This document shows, piece by piece, positions 38,054 to 50,724 of a stretch of 64,000 bases of DNA (the stretch's first letter is position 1; the number at the start of each line of letters is the position of its first letter). The notes beneath the pieces were generated by a model. That model was not told the DNA's origin and did not search any database. It worked only from the letters and a program-made list of their open reading frames with translations. The DNA is from Amblyornis subalaris (lineage: Eukaryota; Chordata; Aves; Passeriformes; Ptilonorhynchidae), in NCBI GenBank assembly GCA_018881555.1, contig JACAXG010000002.1:23139183-23203182 (forward strand), written 5' to 3'. Position numbers and translations under genes: made by a program.

Positions 38054-38242
38054 AAACCTATCCTAGGCTGCATCAATAGAAGCGTGGCCAGTAGGTCTCA
38101 CTCTGCCCTCATAAGACTCCAACTGGAGCACTGTGTCCTGCTCTGAGGTCCCCAGCATGAGAAAGACATGGACCTGTTGGAGTGGGTCCAGAGGACAACT
38201 GCAAAGATAATCAGAGGGCTGGAACACCTCTCATATAAAGAT
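38048..38242 (+). mobile_element. CR1 LINE ORF2 segment in inverted orientation
   Basis: On the plus strand this encodes the CR1 ORF2 C-terminal stretch around CINRSVASRS. It continues through the CTCCAACTGGAGCACTGTGT block and GACATGGACCTGTTGGAGTG to GGAACACCTCTCATATAAAG, where homology stops abruptly. In CR1 order it lies upstream of the 37829-38053 segment, with a few hundred bases of the element missing between them. Both segments can share GAAGGC at 38048-38053, that is, junction microhomology. This is the geometry expected of twin priming (5' inversion). Two independent insertions are the alternative. Confidence 0.9.
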
Positions 38243-39000
38243 GCAGGAATATTGTCAACCTGACTTCAATTACACCCTGAGGAACACAAACCAAGTTTAA
38301 TAGTGCAGTATACAGAAACAAAGAATCAGTATCAACACGGGTTCCACAGAGGAGTAGAGAGAGAGAGACCTTTGAAAATCCTGTGGCACCAGTATGATGA
38401 TATTAAAGCATATGCAACTATCTCTCAGCATCTTAATCCTCTGAAGCTTAAGAATTCCATCTACAGATTCATGCACAAAATTAAGAGCAAGTGATAGAAA
38501 TCACCCCTCCAATCATAATGGAGTATGTCATCATGAATAAAGAGGACACTCACAATCAATCTCTCATTGTATACAGGAAGCTTCATGAGATAGCACAGTT
38601 AGTAAAAGGATAATCCTTCAAAAGTATGATGAAACCCAGGTACTCTTTTGATAGATAAGGATAGTCATTTGTGGCTCCTTTTTATATGCTGTTTTTATTG
38701 CAACAGCAACATTAAGACCTACAGAACACTGCAAAATTTACAAAGTTAATGTTTGTCCAAAGTTGTTCCTGAAATTGCAGTTGCACAATTCAGATATTGG
38801 TATACTTGATTTTTATTACCAGCTTCTTACTATGAGGTGAATGTGAAATGAGGTTCCCAGGTGCATCATAAAATGAAATACTGTTAGTCTGCAACTCTTT
38901 CCAGTAATTTGTAATACCGGGCTTCACTTTCACTTGGTTGTACTTACACTCCAAAATTTGACTCTTCATACTCAACTGGCCTGTTAAATTCTACTTACAA
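38243..39000. other. Unique spacer
   Basis: No recognisable gene or transposon. A 63-codon plus-strand frame at 38303-38494 shows no family resemblance. Confidence 0.55.
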
Positions 39001-39440
39001 TCATAGAATCATAGAAAAAAAATTGAAAAAAATCAAAATCATAGAAAAATAAATTGTAAGTGATGTTTTGATGTCATCTAGTCCAACCTCCTGCTCAAAC
39101 AAAGGCTAATTTCAAGTTTAGATGAAGTTGTTTGGGGCTTTCTCCATCTGAATATTTAAAAGATGCAGGAATGGAAAGATGGAAAACTATTCAGGGGCTT
39201 AACCATACTCTTTGAGGAGAAAGTTCTCCTCTTAGCAGGACTGAGTTTGTGCTAATTTGTGTCATTTTCCTGTGCACCTCTGGGATGAGTCTGTCTTCAT
39301 CTTCTCTATAGAGTCCCTCTATATTGTAGACAATAGCAATTAAACTTTCCCATAGTTTCCTCTTTGTCAGCTTCCCCTCATANGTTGTTGTCCCTGTCCC
39401 TTAAGCACTTTAGTGCCCTCAACTTCATTTTCTCCTACTC
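39001..39440 (-). mobile_element. Old diverged CR1 LINE copy
   Basis: The low-coordinate edge has the reverse complement of CR1 octamers (ATCATAGAATCATAGAA), followed by ATCTAGTCCAACCTCCTGCT, the hallmark of an antisense CR1 3' UTR. Beyond it, similarity is patchy but in the right order: AAGTTGTTTGGGGC, a GAGTCTGTCTTCATCTTCTC block, a TTGTAGACAATAGCAATTAA block, and TTAAGCACTTTAGTGCCCTC. The A-rich insertion at 39016-39050 disrupts the tail. It is one of the oldest copies here. Confidence 0.82.
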
Positions 39441-42400
39441 CTGAGTCATAGGTCTTGACAATGCATAAAAATGTTGATCTTGGAGACTGGCAACTTGCAA
39501 AAAAAATCTCTTTTGATGTCAAAGTCAGCTTCTTTTAAGTGACTTCGTTTGCTACTTTTATACTCTGAAGGCATCTATTCTCTTACTTGTTATGTATGAG
39601 ACACCTTCCTTCTTTGCTCTGTTATTGCATGACGAGCTGAACACAGGAAAGCTATGAGCTGTGATGCACAGCACATTGGAGAGAAACAGAGCTAAATGAC
39701 TCTTTTGCACCAATAGAAATTGCTTTACTTTAATTCCTTGAAATACTTGTGAACACCTTTGGTCTTTCTTTAGAATACCTATGGACTGTGTCATTGTTAT
39801 GTAAATCTTGGACTAGTTCTCATATTCTTTACTAAATTGAATAATCCCATTTCAGATGCATGTCTTTGCTTCTTATGATGTTTGTTTGGACAGCCATGTT
39901 AGATAGAAAGTGCTCAGAGTTACCCCTGTCTGATCATATCAAGCAGGTAATTTTACCTTTTCTCCACAAATAGAACCTCATATAGCATTTTCATTGCATG
40001 GGATTTATATTTTATTTATTATTATCCAGAAAGTATTTTTAGAACTATTCTGAACCATTCCTTTTGTGCTCCTTTTCTCCCCAAATGTTTTTCTTCTGTG
40101 TCCTTTTGAATTCCTGCTGGGTCCTGTAAAATTAATCCAGCCAAGGGTTCATTTCCTCAGGAGAAGAGGGCCATTGTGACCAGTTTATCAGTCTGCTAGT
40201 TGCCCTCATGAATCTCAAAGAAACTGTCATTGCAGACTGAGAACTACAGTCCAGTGGCATCATAAATGTCTCCCGTCTTTCACTGAGACATGTGAAATAC
40301 AGAAAGAAAGGCAGAAGTGAAAGCAGTTTAAACTGTTTTCTGGTCTTGAACACTTGTCTGGATCTAGCTGAGACATCTTTACTTGAGAAATCTATCACAC
40401 TCATGTGACAAAGAGTGAAATATAATTTTTTTACACATTTATGTTTATTTTTTCTAGGAGATGCAAAAGGAAAGATTTTTACCTCCTGTTGCAAGTAAGA
40501 CTGAAGATGCCTGCTTTATCAGCTGTTCTGCTTAACCAACAATTATCCAAGTAATGTACTCTTCCTTTAACCTTCATTTTAGGGTACAGAAAATTATTTG
40601 TATATAAATTATGGTGATGATCTTTCAGGTCTCTTTTTATGGCCTTTATTCCTTCACCATTAGGAAGAAAAGTCTCAGATTCTTCCTTATCTATTTCAAG
40701 CCTTAGCCTTTCAGTGACTGATTTTTTCTTGAGGGAGAGCAATGGCTTGATGAGCTTTCATCCCTATAATAGACACATTTCTCACTGGTTCTGTTATATA
40801 TTTTGTCATTTCCCATTTACTATTTTGCTTTCACACATTCAGTTCACACACTCCCCTATAGGGATAAGGTTACCATCATAAACTTTCAGGTCTATCAAGT
40901 AACTTTCTATTTTCTGGGTTTTTTTCCTTCTCTTTGTGCAAATGCCTGTAAAACTGAATACATGGCTGTGTGCATTCTGTGTTTTGGGCTAAGTTTTGTT
41001 GAACAATACAAGACTGAGGAATTACTCCTCTCAGTTGCAACACCAGCCATAGAGTCTTTAAAGAAACCTGTTTGGCTAAACCTGTTGTCTTTTTACCCAT
41101 GTTGTGCACACTTTGCAGATCTTTGCATGATGAGGTAGAGTAATGCTGATCTCTCTTCTATTTCTAAATGAGAGGAAGCTCCCTCATCTCCTACTATTGT
41201 GGTTCTCTAAAATGTGTACATACTTTGTCCACAGTCCACGTTCTGTATGTTCTAGTCAGGATCACGTAATTTCTTCTGGGTGGCACACTCTTTTAACTGC
41301 GTCCTGATGTAACTCTGTTTTGGCTCTTCTTTGACCCACTTATAGCTATGACTACAGTTTAAATAATACCACAATTTGCTGTTCAGTCCTTTATTATTTA
41401 TGGGGATTAATCTTTTTCTGCTTTAAAAAACCCAAACAAACTTTCATTTTTATATGGGCTCAACAAATGACTTCATTTGACTGATGTAGATTAGTAAAAG
41501 TTCAAATGACCATAGAATGGTCACTCACATAAAGCAACTAAACCAGACATCTCCAAACCCGATACTACCCTGTGAATTGCTGAGCAACACCACTTTTCTT
41601 GCAGATGTTCTCTGATATTTCAGCTAGATGTTTTGACAAGGTCTAGACAAATTCCGTTCATCTATGTATTGCTAAACACTGAATTCTCCACCTGAATTCC
41701 ATGCTGGCTGAACGGTTGACACAAAGAACAATTATCCTGTGAAATCTACATATTCTGACTGTGATTGCAATATCCCACCCACGATGCAGTTCTTAAAAAT
41801 CTAATTTGCTTTTAGAGGGTGAGAACAGGACCTAAAACAGCTTGGGATGTCCAAATTGCAAAATTCCTGGAGATTTCAAGGTATGTATTTTTAGAAGGAA
41901 GAGAGAGTTTTCTGTCCATTCACTGATGTCACTAATAGTGTTATTCAGCTTTTCTCACTTGTACAAAGCTGCCATTATACAAAAGTGACAGTAATAAAGG
42001 GTGCAGTATACCCTCATCCAGCCATTACGTTGTTTTACCACCTTACCTGAACGGTGTAAAACAGTGTGAAAGAGTCAGACCCTTGGAAAGCAACATGCAC
42101 AAAAAAGGAAAATATTTGTAATCAGAGCTGGCTTGCAGGTCCAAAAAGATAATTCTGTCCTGCAAGATGTACAATACAGACCAGGCAGATGTTCAATAAG
42201 CACACAATTTCTTAGCAAACAAATGGCATTCAATCCCCTCTGTGAACTTGATAAATGTTTTATTTGCATGGCAAGGTGTGAGGGAGGCAGGAGCTGACAC
42301 ATCAACATGTACATAAAACATTTGTCAGACATCTCCGGAGATTCTGAGTAGTGCTGTTCAGCAAAGGAGCAGTCTGGGAGCAGATAAGCCAAGTTATCAA

Positions 42401-44819
42401 TATTATTAGCACCATAATCCGGACTGGACTGATGACGCTGCTGTTTATAGAATTCTAAATGATTTTATATTGCTGTATGACAGCCCTGATTTTGTTTATT
42501 GAGCTTTCATGTGTTTAAAATTTATATTTGTTTTTCCACCTGACACTCTGTTATATTCTTGCAAATTAGATTAGTGGTACAGGAGGGTAGCTTGCTCTTT
42601 TTCCCACATGGATTTTGTCCTTGCAAGACATTTCTAGAACGAAAATTTTCTGAAGGGGCTTAAAAAATGCCTGACAGAGCAGCTTTCAGTGGAACAGAAT
42701 GGTGTGCCTACAGCTGCAGTAACAATCTGGTAATTTCTGAATCATGTGGGTTATAACGGAAAACATAAAATACACAAGTAAAATCACTGTAACTTTAATT
42801 TTTCTTCTTAACCTTTCTTGTACAGATTTACTAAAAGTAATTGTGTTTTGCAAAGTTGCTCTGTCCTGTTTCAAATGACACTTAAAATCTGTGATGTACG
42901 TCTGTCTGCGTATGCATATACATATACATACAATCTAAGTCCTTTGTCACTCTCCACTTTAATGAGTAGATGAATATGTCAGGTCAAAAACATGTATGTA
43001 GTGTTAACCTTAGATATTTGGAATACATTTCTAAGTGGTGTGAAAAGCTCAAAGTACTTGTATTTTGCACAACATGTCACAAGCTTTCATCGACATGTCC
43101 ATCTGGGACAGAGTAGAACCAAAACAATTTCCTGTAAAACTTATATCCTAACTTGGTTTCATAAATTAAAGATATATTTTTCTGTGAGTGTTGTTCCCCT
43201 CTCTCTGGGCAACATGTAAAACAAAGTGAGTGGCTGCTATAAGCATTGCAATGTTGGCAGACTCACCAAGGTCCTCCAGCTAACTTCTGTAAGAAAACAT
43301 ATTTTGGACCATCTCTGTTTTGGGCTGTTCACATCCAACCATTATGTACGCAAAAAATTTATCTTGTGTTAATCTGATTGTTCAGATGCAAGTATTGAGG
43401 AAACAGACTGTACAGCTATGTTGATTTCCATACAGCATAGATATATGGAAGGTCTGCTGCAAGGTATGGAAATGCTTCTTCAGCTGAGCAGGGCAATAGG
43501 GCATCTGTGGGGGATTGTGAAGCCCGCTTTTGGCCTGTATCCCCAGGGAAGGGGTAAGTTGGGTGGGAGACCAATGCTGTCTTGCAAGAGAAAGCATCCC
43601 CTGTATGAAGGGAAGTGGCTCTGCCCTAGCTGCTGCATGCTGTGACAGTCAGGGAATGTGATATCGCCCTGCTGAAAGTCAGCACAGATGGCAGGAGCTG
43701 TTTATGCACTTCACAGCAGCAGGGAAAAGCAGAAGGGAGGGCATTAGCAATGGTAACTATTATGCAACTGGTAATTCAATGAACTGACTCTTGGGATTCT
43801 TTTAGATTTCCATAGTGTAGTTCATGTAGTTTTAATTGAAGATATCCATATGTGGGGTTAGATTTGGGTAATAAGGGTTTGTATCAGGTTTTGACGTTCC
43901 TGTTGATAGGGTGGAATGGGTAACTAAATTAAAACTCTACTTATCTGCCACTTACATAAAATACTACAAGATATCTCAGGCCAGTTCCTGTTATAAACAG
44001 GTTATTCTTTTTATGCTGCATTTTATCTGCAGAGGTAAACTGATGAAAGCTCTTATGTCTTTGGCATAGCATCACAACACTGTGCAGCCTTAAGACAAGG
44101 TGCCATTTTAGTGGTAGTTCCAGAGACATACAAATTTTGTACCAAAGGTTTGCCTGACTTCAGCCTGCTTGAGTTGGTTTTGGTAGAAAGACCAGAAAAA
44201 TATAGTTTTTACTGTTATGAAAAAACATATTCTGGGCAAGTTGCATAGGTGTGAATCTACTCAGTTAGTTATATATTCTTGTAGCTATGCACAGATCAAG
44301 AGACTAAGCAAATAAATGTGATCTGGTTTGTTATAAAGGATGCATTTGCAAGGATGGGTTTTAAAAAACTGTTGACAAATATTCATACATGCATACTGCA
44401 TTGTCGTAACCTTTCCGTCTGAAATGGCCAGAGTGCTAAGATACTGCTGTCTGAGAAGATATGTATTTCATTCTTGGATGCACTAACGACAGAGATCTTA
44501 GCACCAGGCTGAGATTCTGTGATTATGATTAACCAACTCCCATTTGTGTCTTTCTGTATTTGCATTACAATACTGTCTGTGATTATTTAATCATATGCTA
44601 TATTATCCACATAAATCTTTGTCTTGTGGTCGTATAGTACAGACCTCTTTTGGAGATGAACCAAAGATTATGGTTAAAAAGCTTGATGTCTCCAGATTCT
44701 ACCTAATTTGCTGCAGACACTAAAAAGGAGTGGACAAATAAAACTTTGAATGTGGGCTTGGCAATACTATTTATTTCTCATATTGTTTCAGGAGATAAGC
44801 AGAAGAGTCTTGGGAAAAC

Positions 44820-44900
<81 letters not shown>

Positions 44901-47900
44901 AGGTAAAAAGAAAAACAAAAAAAATTATTTCATATCATCTTACCAAATATATTCAAGTTTTTCGTTCCCCATACAGGAGAATTTCAAAAGCAGACAGCTA
45001 TTTTAAATCAAGGGTTAAAGTGCTTATACTTGAAGGCTGCTTTACTTTCATGTGATGCAGTATACACTATTATTCTGTGGAGGTGCATTCTGTTTAATCT
45101 CCTCTTATGATCCTCTCTCTTAATCCCTTCCTGCTCTCTTCACTCCAAGACTGCATTTTCTTCCAAATTTTCTATTCTCTGAAGGATGACCCCAGACCCT
45201 ATAAGAGAACAGAATAAAGAAAAAGGATTTTTTAATGTACAAAACATTAGATTGTCAAGGATTCTGTTCTTGTTGCTTCCGTATTATTTCTATGTAATGG
45301 TAGACCTGTTACCCAAAGTTTTCACAGATGATTGCTAATACTAATCTCTTCATTTTTTGATTACCCAGCAAACCACACCTGCTATCTGACATTTAGTAGT
45401 TCTGACCAGCTGTCTCTGTTGTTGGGAATGCTCCTTTACATGTACAAAGTCGTCTAAAATTCTAATTACTTCATTTAGTCAGTCTCAAGTCTTCTCTGAG
45501 CATCCTGAGTTTATGACATCTTTGAGACTTTCAATTTTAAACTTTGAATCTCAGTACAAAACAAAAACATCATATGCGTCTTGTTATGTGGGAAGAGAAA
45601 TATATTTGAGAGGAATACTGTGAATGTTGATAAAGAGCGGACATCCAAGTCATCAAAATTCTGTGTCTAAATCATAAGACCTCAAAATATTTCCCAGCTT
45701 CAGGTCTGGCAAAAAAGTCTGAACCAACCCCACTGCTTCCATAAACCTTCATTGAGAGGGAAACCAGGTCCTCAAAGAAAATATCTTGTGCCCCAAGCAG
45801 ATGCCCAGTTTGGTTAATCTGAAGGTTTAGTTAAGAAGGTTAGTACGGTGACCCACAGGACACAGTCTAGGCTTGGCCAGACAAAAATAACCATTTGAAT
45901 CCTGTGACAGACTTCACAACCTTATCCTGGACTTTTAGAAGCAGATATGAAAGTTAGTATGCTGGAAAGGTTTATCGTTGTGCAAAAGAGTGAGAACTCC
46001 CCTAAGCATGACCTCAGAGGTCAGCAACCCAAACGGATTGAGACGTGCGAGGGGTGTTGCCACTCCTGCTTCACCAGGATGGAGGCACCTCCATCACTGA
46101 ATGCCCAAGGCTTATGGAGCTAGTGGGTGGCATCAAGACTGCTCATAAAACCTCATTGCATTGGGTTGTTATGTGACTTGAGTGCCCACATTCTGCATTA
46201 GTGAGGGGGATTTATTTCAACAACAATAGGTGGCAAAGTGCTGAAATCAATATTGGCTATAACACTGTTATCATAAATGCTTGTTATTCTGTGTGTGAGA
46301 AATGGGACCTTCTAGTGTAAGGTCCAGCTGGCCTGATTTTGACACTTAATTTACATGCACTGTGTTGATCCAAAAAAGGGCAAATTCATAGTATTATCTT
46401 ACCTTAAGATTCAGATATGAGATTATTTGTTGAAATCATTAGAGGAAAGACCAGAAAGAAATCACTACTGTTCTGTATTTGCAGGGTGGAGAGTAAGCAG
46501 TGAATGGAGCTGTAAGATAAATAAATGAGGAAGAGAGACACTGGACTGGTATTTATTTAATGTGAGCCCTTTGACTTTTGTCTTTCCTTTATGTAGTTAG
46601 TCCTACTTGTAGCAAGATAAAGTGGTTTGGATGCCTGTAATTACTACTATCTGTATTTTTCTCTATAACATGCTCAACTATGTGTCATTTGATCTTTGTT
46701 GTCTCTTGACAAGGACAATATTGACTTGAATAAGTGTGTAAAGATATCATTTCTGACATTTTATGGGCATCAAGTCAAAATATAAAGTAGTAGCTCAGGG
46801 AGTTATTGTTAAATTCAACACAGACAGAAACTTCAGATTTTCATCAATAAAGACAACAGGGAATGGGCACAGAAGGTTTTTATTGCGACTATATGTTATG
46901 ATAGCTTCTCTCCAAAAACAGCATAGACAAACAAAATTGACTGTATTACTTGAAAATGAAATTACTTTGATCTTTCCTTCCATTGCTAAATCCATGTTAG
47001 TAAATTGACTCTATAAATGTCACAAATGTGCTGCTGGTTCTGAGATTTCATGTTTGTGTCATATGTTGATATGTGGACATACGTATATACATATACATGA
47101 AGTTAAAAAGTAATGGCGCCACATCACTTGTAGCTAACTGTGACCATGTCTTACAGCTAGAATTTTGAATCTTGGATATAAACAGTGGTTGTTTCTGGAG
47201 GCCCTCTTGCTTGTGAGATGGAGCAATCAAAAGGGCAGAGAGGAAAGAAAGAGTAAAGATTATATGTAGGGGGTTTCTCTTTTACAATTTAATATCTTGT
47301 TTTTTCATGTGTTCTCCTCTCTCTTCAGACTTTTTTAGCCTTTAGCCACTTGCTGCAACTGATACATAACAACTCTTCAGACAGTGCCCAGTGCTGGAGA
47401 CCACAGTGCTTGGATATACTCTGAAGGTGCAGTTTTCATTTCGGCATCCTGAGCTCAGTGGCAGATGTCAGGTGTCTAATCAATCAAGGCTCATATTTCT
47501 TGTGCTCTCCTTCTTTCCCAGTGTCAGCCACTCTTGCTTATCATTGTTTTGATGTGAGAACTCTTTCAGCCCAGTGTGATGAAGTCAGGGAGCAGGAAAA
47601 GCAGCACTCTAACTGAGTCTGATATAAACATATTTTAGTCCTACTGTTTTGATTTCTTATTTTTGTCACTCAAAATCCTCAGAGGAGAGCATAACTGAGA
47701 GCTATTAGAAGCTTTCTGTTTTAAAGTTCACATGCACAAATTTTATAAGCTATTGAGTAGCTTAGTGGATCTTATGAGGATATTATATGAAAGGTCACTA
47801 GCACCATTCTTCTGGTGTCTTTTCTTAAATTTAAGTTACAATAACTGCTGTACGTGTTGTACTTAATGGATGATTACATGTTAATCTTGTGTTGAGTCTA

Positions 47901-48359
47901 CCTGCTGAATGAATGTTGGGGGCAGATACCTGCACCCTCAGTGGTGGTGTAAGTGCCTGTGGCATGCACAAAAGCATGTAGTCTTGTGAGAACTTAAGCA
48001 GTTTTGGCCTCTTTATCACCTCAGCAGGTTTTTTTATTTTTGTAACAAACCCAAGTCCTTAAAATTCTTCTGAATTATGCTACAGATGCCAAAGTACTAT
48101 TTCGGATCTCGCTGCATGATCAGAGAGGACTGCCAAAACCAAATCAAAGTAGAGTTGCCTGTGAGGGCCAGATAATCTTACTATCATCTTGCATATATTT
48201 GTCATGAAACTTGGCATACAGTACTTACTGTAGCTTATAACTTTCGTGTGAGCAAAATATTTAGTTTTTAATGAAGATATGAGGTGATATCCAGTCACAA
48301 TATTAGCAAATTGTTCTAAATGGTAATATCCTTGCAGCCAAAGATTATTTATTTTTAGT
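39441..48359. other. Unique sequence with one large microsatellite
   Basis: Almost nine kilobases without a recognisable gene or transposon. The notable items are the (ATT)n tract at 44828-44895, alternating TATACATA-type tracts near 42910 and 47080, and a small hairpin TGACCAT-AGA-ATGGTCA near 41507. A stretch at 45950-46250 has slightly higher GC but no recognised similarity. Open frames are short. Confidence 0.55.
44828..44895. repeat. (ATT)n microsatellite, about 22 units
   Basis: A pure, uninterrupted ATT/TTA tract of roughly 68 bases. Its length and purity predict high mutability. It produces artefactual poly-Leu and poly-Tyr frames on the plus strand. Confidence 0.97.
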
Positions 48360-48680
48360 CTGAAAGGAGGCTGTAGCCAGGTGGGGGTCAGTCTCTTCTC
48401 CCAGGCAATTAGCAAGAGGATGAGAGGACACAGTCTTCAGCTGCAGCAGGGGAGGTTTAGGTCAGACATTAGGAAGAAGTTCTTCACAGAAAGGGTGATT
48501 GGACATTGAAATGGACTGCCTAGTGAGGTGGTGGAGTCACCATCCCTGGAGGTGTTTAAGAAAAGACTGGATGTGGCACTCAGTGCCATGGTTTAGTTGA
48601 TGTGGTGGTGTCTGGTCACAGGTTGAACTCATTGATCTCAAAGGTCTTTTCAAACCTAGTTGATTCTGTGATTCTGTGAG
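48360..48680 (+). mobile_element. CR1 LINE fragment with intact 3' end
   Basis: It starts at CTGAAAGGAGGCTGTAGCCA and runs through GGGTCAGTCTCTTCTCCCAG and the GGTTTAGGTCAGACATTAGG, GAAATGGACTGCCTAGTGAG and GTGTTTAAGAAAAGACTGGA blocks. The 3' UTR has AGGTTGAACTCATTGATCTC and ends with perfect tandem octamers (GATTCTGTGATTCTGTGAG). It is the same type as the copy at 21292. Only the last few dozen ORF2 codons remain, and they are interrupted. Confidence 0.95.
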
Positions 48681-49973
48681 TTGTAATCTTTTTGCTCAAT
48701 TACTGTTTTATACAGATACGCTCAGTGTAATTGTCTGAGGTTTACTCTGTTGATAATCTAGGATAGATATCTTGCAAATGTGTACTATTAACTTTCTTAC
48801 AGGATTATTCTGAGGAGGGTTACCTTCAAAATCTTCAAAACTTGCTGTCTTGCTATTACTAGTAGTAACAGTAGAGACACCAAGATTGAATATTTTAAAT
48901 GTACTTATTTGAATAGATTCCATTCTGTGGAAAAAAGCCCCTAAATTTCTGGGTGAGAGAATAAATCCTCCCTTAAAAAAAAAAAATTGCCAAATGATGT
49001 GGCAAAAAATATGAGAAATTCAGAAATGTCAGGTGTTTAGAAGCAAGGGAGGTGGACTGCTGTTTAAAAGCCTTACTCAGGATCACATGGTAAATTAAAT
49101 GTAGGCATATTGCATCTCAAGAGAGAGTGCTGACCGTGACTGAATGCTAAACCTTAATTTACTCATATTAGTGTGACCTTGATCAAGATTTTTGAGGTGG
49201 GGGAGAGGGACAGGGGATAGAAAAATAAAAGGTTTTACAGGATAGTGCAATGGGTAAAGAATAAAAAGAAGTACTTGTCAGTGCTGCATTCTGTAATATG
49301 CTCACGTTCCCCCGGACTCTGAATCCTTTGCTGCAAAAAAAATATGAAGCAGGGTAAACCTCTGCATTTAGCCCTCTCATTTTCATGCAATGTAAGTTTG
49401 AAGCAAGTAAAACAAATGGATCTTAGCAGTCATAGCCTTTGAGCGTAGTTTCCATGCTGAAAGCACCCCTTGCATTAGATAAGAAAAGCATCTTAAAAAG
49501 AGGAAAATTTTTTCCTTTATGGGACAGACTGCCTTAACTGAACAACAGCTATTAGAACAGTCAGCTACAAGAAATCAATATCATGAATCTAATGTTCTGC
49601 TTCTTGTAAATTCAGGCATCTGTCATTCATTTTGTATCAAGGTTAATTCACATACAGAACTTCTGAGAAATAATTATCTATCCATTTATTCAGACAGGTC
49701 AGCTCCATGGCTGTCAACTCGCAGCTATTGTTTGCAATCTGATGTGTGGTTTTTTCTCTATTCCAGACCATTTTTTGTTGACCTTTAAGGCAACAAGATA
49801 ATTAAGCACACCAGTGTTGTTCTGTAACTTTGAAGTCACTACATTAACAAGCTCATGGTATTACAAGGCCACTAACCTATCCATTAGGTCTGATCATGCC
49901 CTTTTGGAATCAATAGCAAAAATCACAATAATCTCCACTGATTGTGCTCAGACACTGGAAATTACTTTTATTC
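48681..49973. other. Unique sequence
   Basis: About 1.3 kb with no recognisable gene, RNA or transposon. An 89-codon frame at 49519-49788 shows no family resemblance. Confidence 0.55.
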
Positions 49974-50215
49974 GCAGAATCACAAAATAGAAGAGGTGAA
50001 AAGGGACCTGTGGAAATCATCTATCCCAACAGCCCTGCTCAGAACATAGGATGCCCAGAAACATGTTCAATTGGGTTTTGAATATCTCCAAGGATGGAGA
50101 CTGCTCTGAGTCCCTGGGTAACTCATTCTACTGTTCAACCATGCTCTCAATCAAAAAGATTTTCTTGTGCTCAGATGCAATTTTCCATCTTTTGACTTGT
50201 GCCCTTTGCCTCTTT
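49974..50215 (-). mobile_element. Old CR1 LINE, 3' part (split by a nested insertion)
   Basis: This is antisense CR1 3' sequence: GCAGAATCACAAAATAGAAG, the AAGGGACCTGTGGAAATCAT block, GGGTTTTGAATATCTCCAAG, and GACTTGTGCCCTTTGCCTCT. It stops inside the family sequence at 50215 and resumes at 50725, because a younger CR1 was inserted there in the opposite orientation. Confidence 0.93.
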
Positions 50216-50724
50216 GTGGATGAAAAGCTGGACATGAGCAGGCAATGTACACTTACAGCTGAAAATGCCGATTGTATCCTTAGCTACATCCAAGAAATAT
50301 GCCCAGCAGGTTGAGGAAGGTGATTTTCCCTCACTACTCTACTCTGGTGAGACCCCACCTGGAGTACAGCATCCAGCTCTGGGGTTCCTAGAAAGGGGAA
50401 AGACATGGATGTGTTTGAGTGCGTCCAGAGGACAACCACAAAAATGATCAGAGGGATGGAATATTATAACTATTAGATATAAGGAAAAGTTTTTACTCTG
50501 AGGGTGGTAAAACAATGGAACAAGTTTTCCAAAGAAGTTGTAGATGCCCCATCTCTGTAAACATTCAAGGTCAGGCTAGACAGGACTCTGAGCAACCCGG
50601 TCTAGTTGAAGATGTTCCTGTTCATTGTAGGAGGATTGGACTAGATGACCCTTCAACTGTCCCTTCAAGGGACTTTCCAAACCAAACCATTCTATGATTC
50701 TATGAAGTTATTAATTCTATGATT
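50216..50724 (+). mobile_element. Younger CR1 LINE nested in an older CR1
   Basis: It starts at GTGGATGAAAAGCTGGACAT, runs through the ORF2 C-terminal blocks (GAGACCCCACCTGGAGTACA, CTCTGGGGTTCCTAGAAAGG) and jumps near 50462 from GATCAGAGGGATGGAA directly to TTAGATATAAGGAAAAG. A few hundred bases of the element are therefore deleted. It ends with ATTCTATGATTCTATGAAG plus a further TTCTATGATT. The host CR1 sequence can be read straight across the insertion (GCCTCTT then GTCTTTTACTGG), with no evident target-site duplication, as expected for CR1. It is inactive because of 5' truncation and the internal deletion. Confidence 0.93.

Noticed and set aside
44505..44535. CR1 3' octamer remnant (GATTCTGTGATTATGATT)
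   Set aside because: A single octamer-like match without any CR1 3' UTR sequence beside it is not enough.
44746..45055. Two overlapping plus-strand frames with long poly-Leu and poly-Tyr runs
   Set aside because: Both are translations of the (ATT)n microsatellite in different frames and have no other coding signal.
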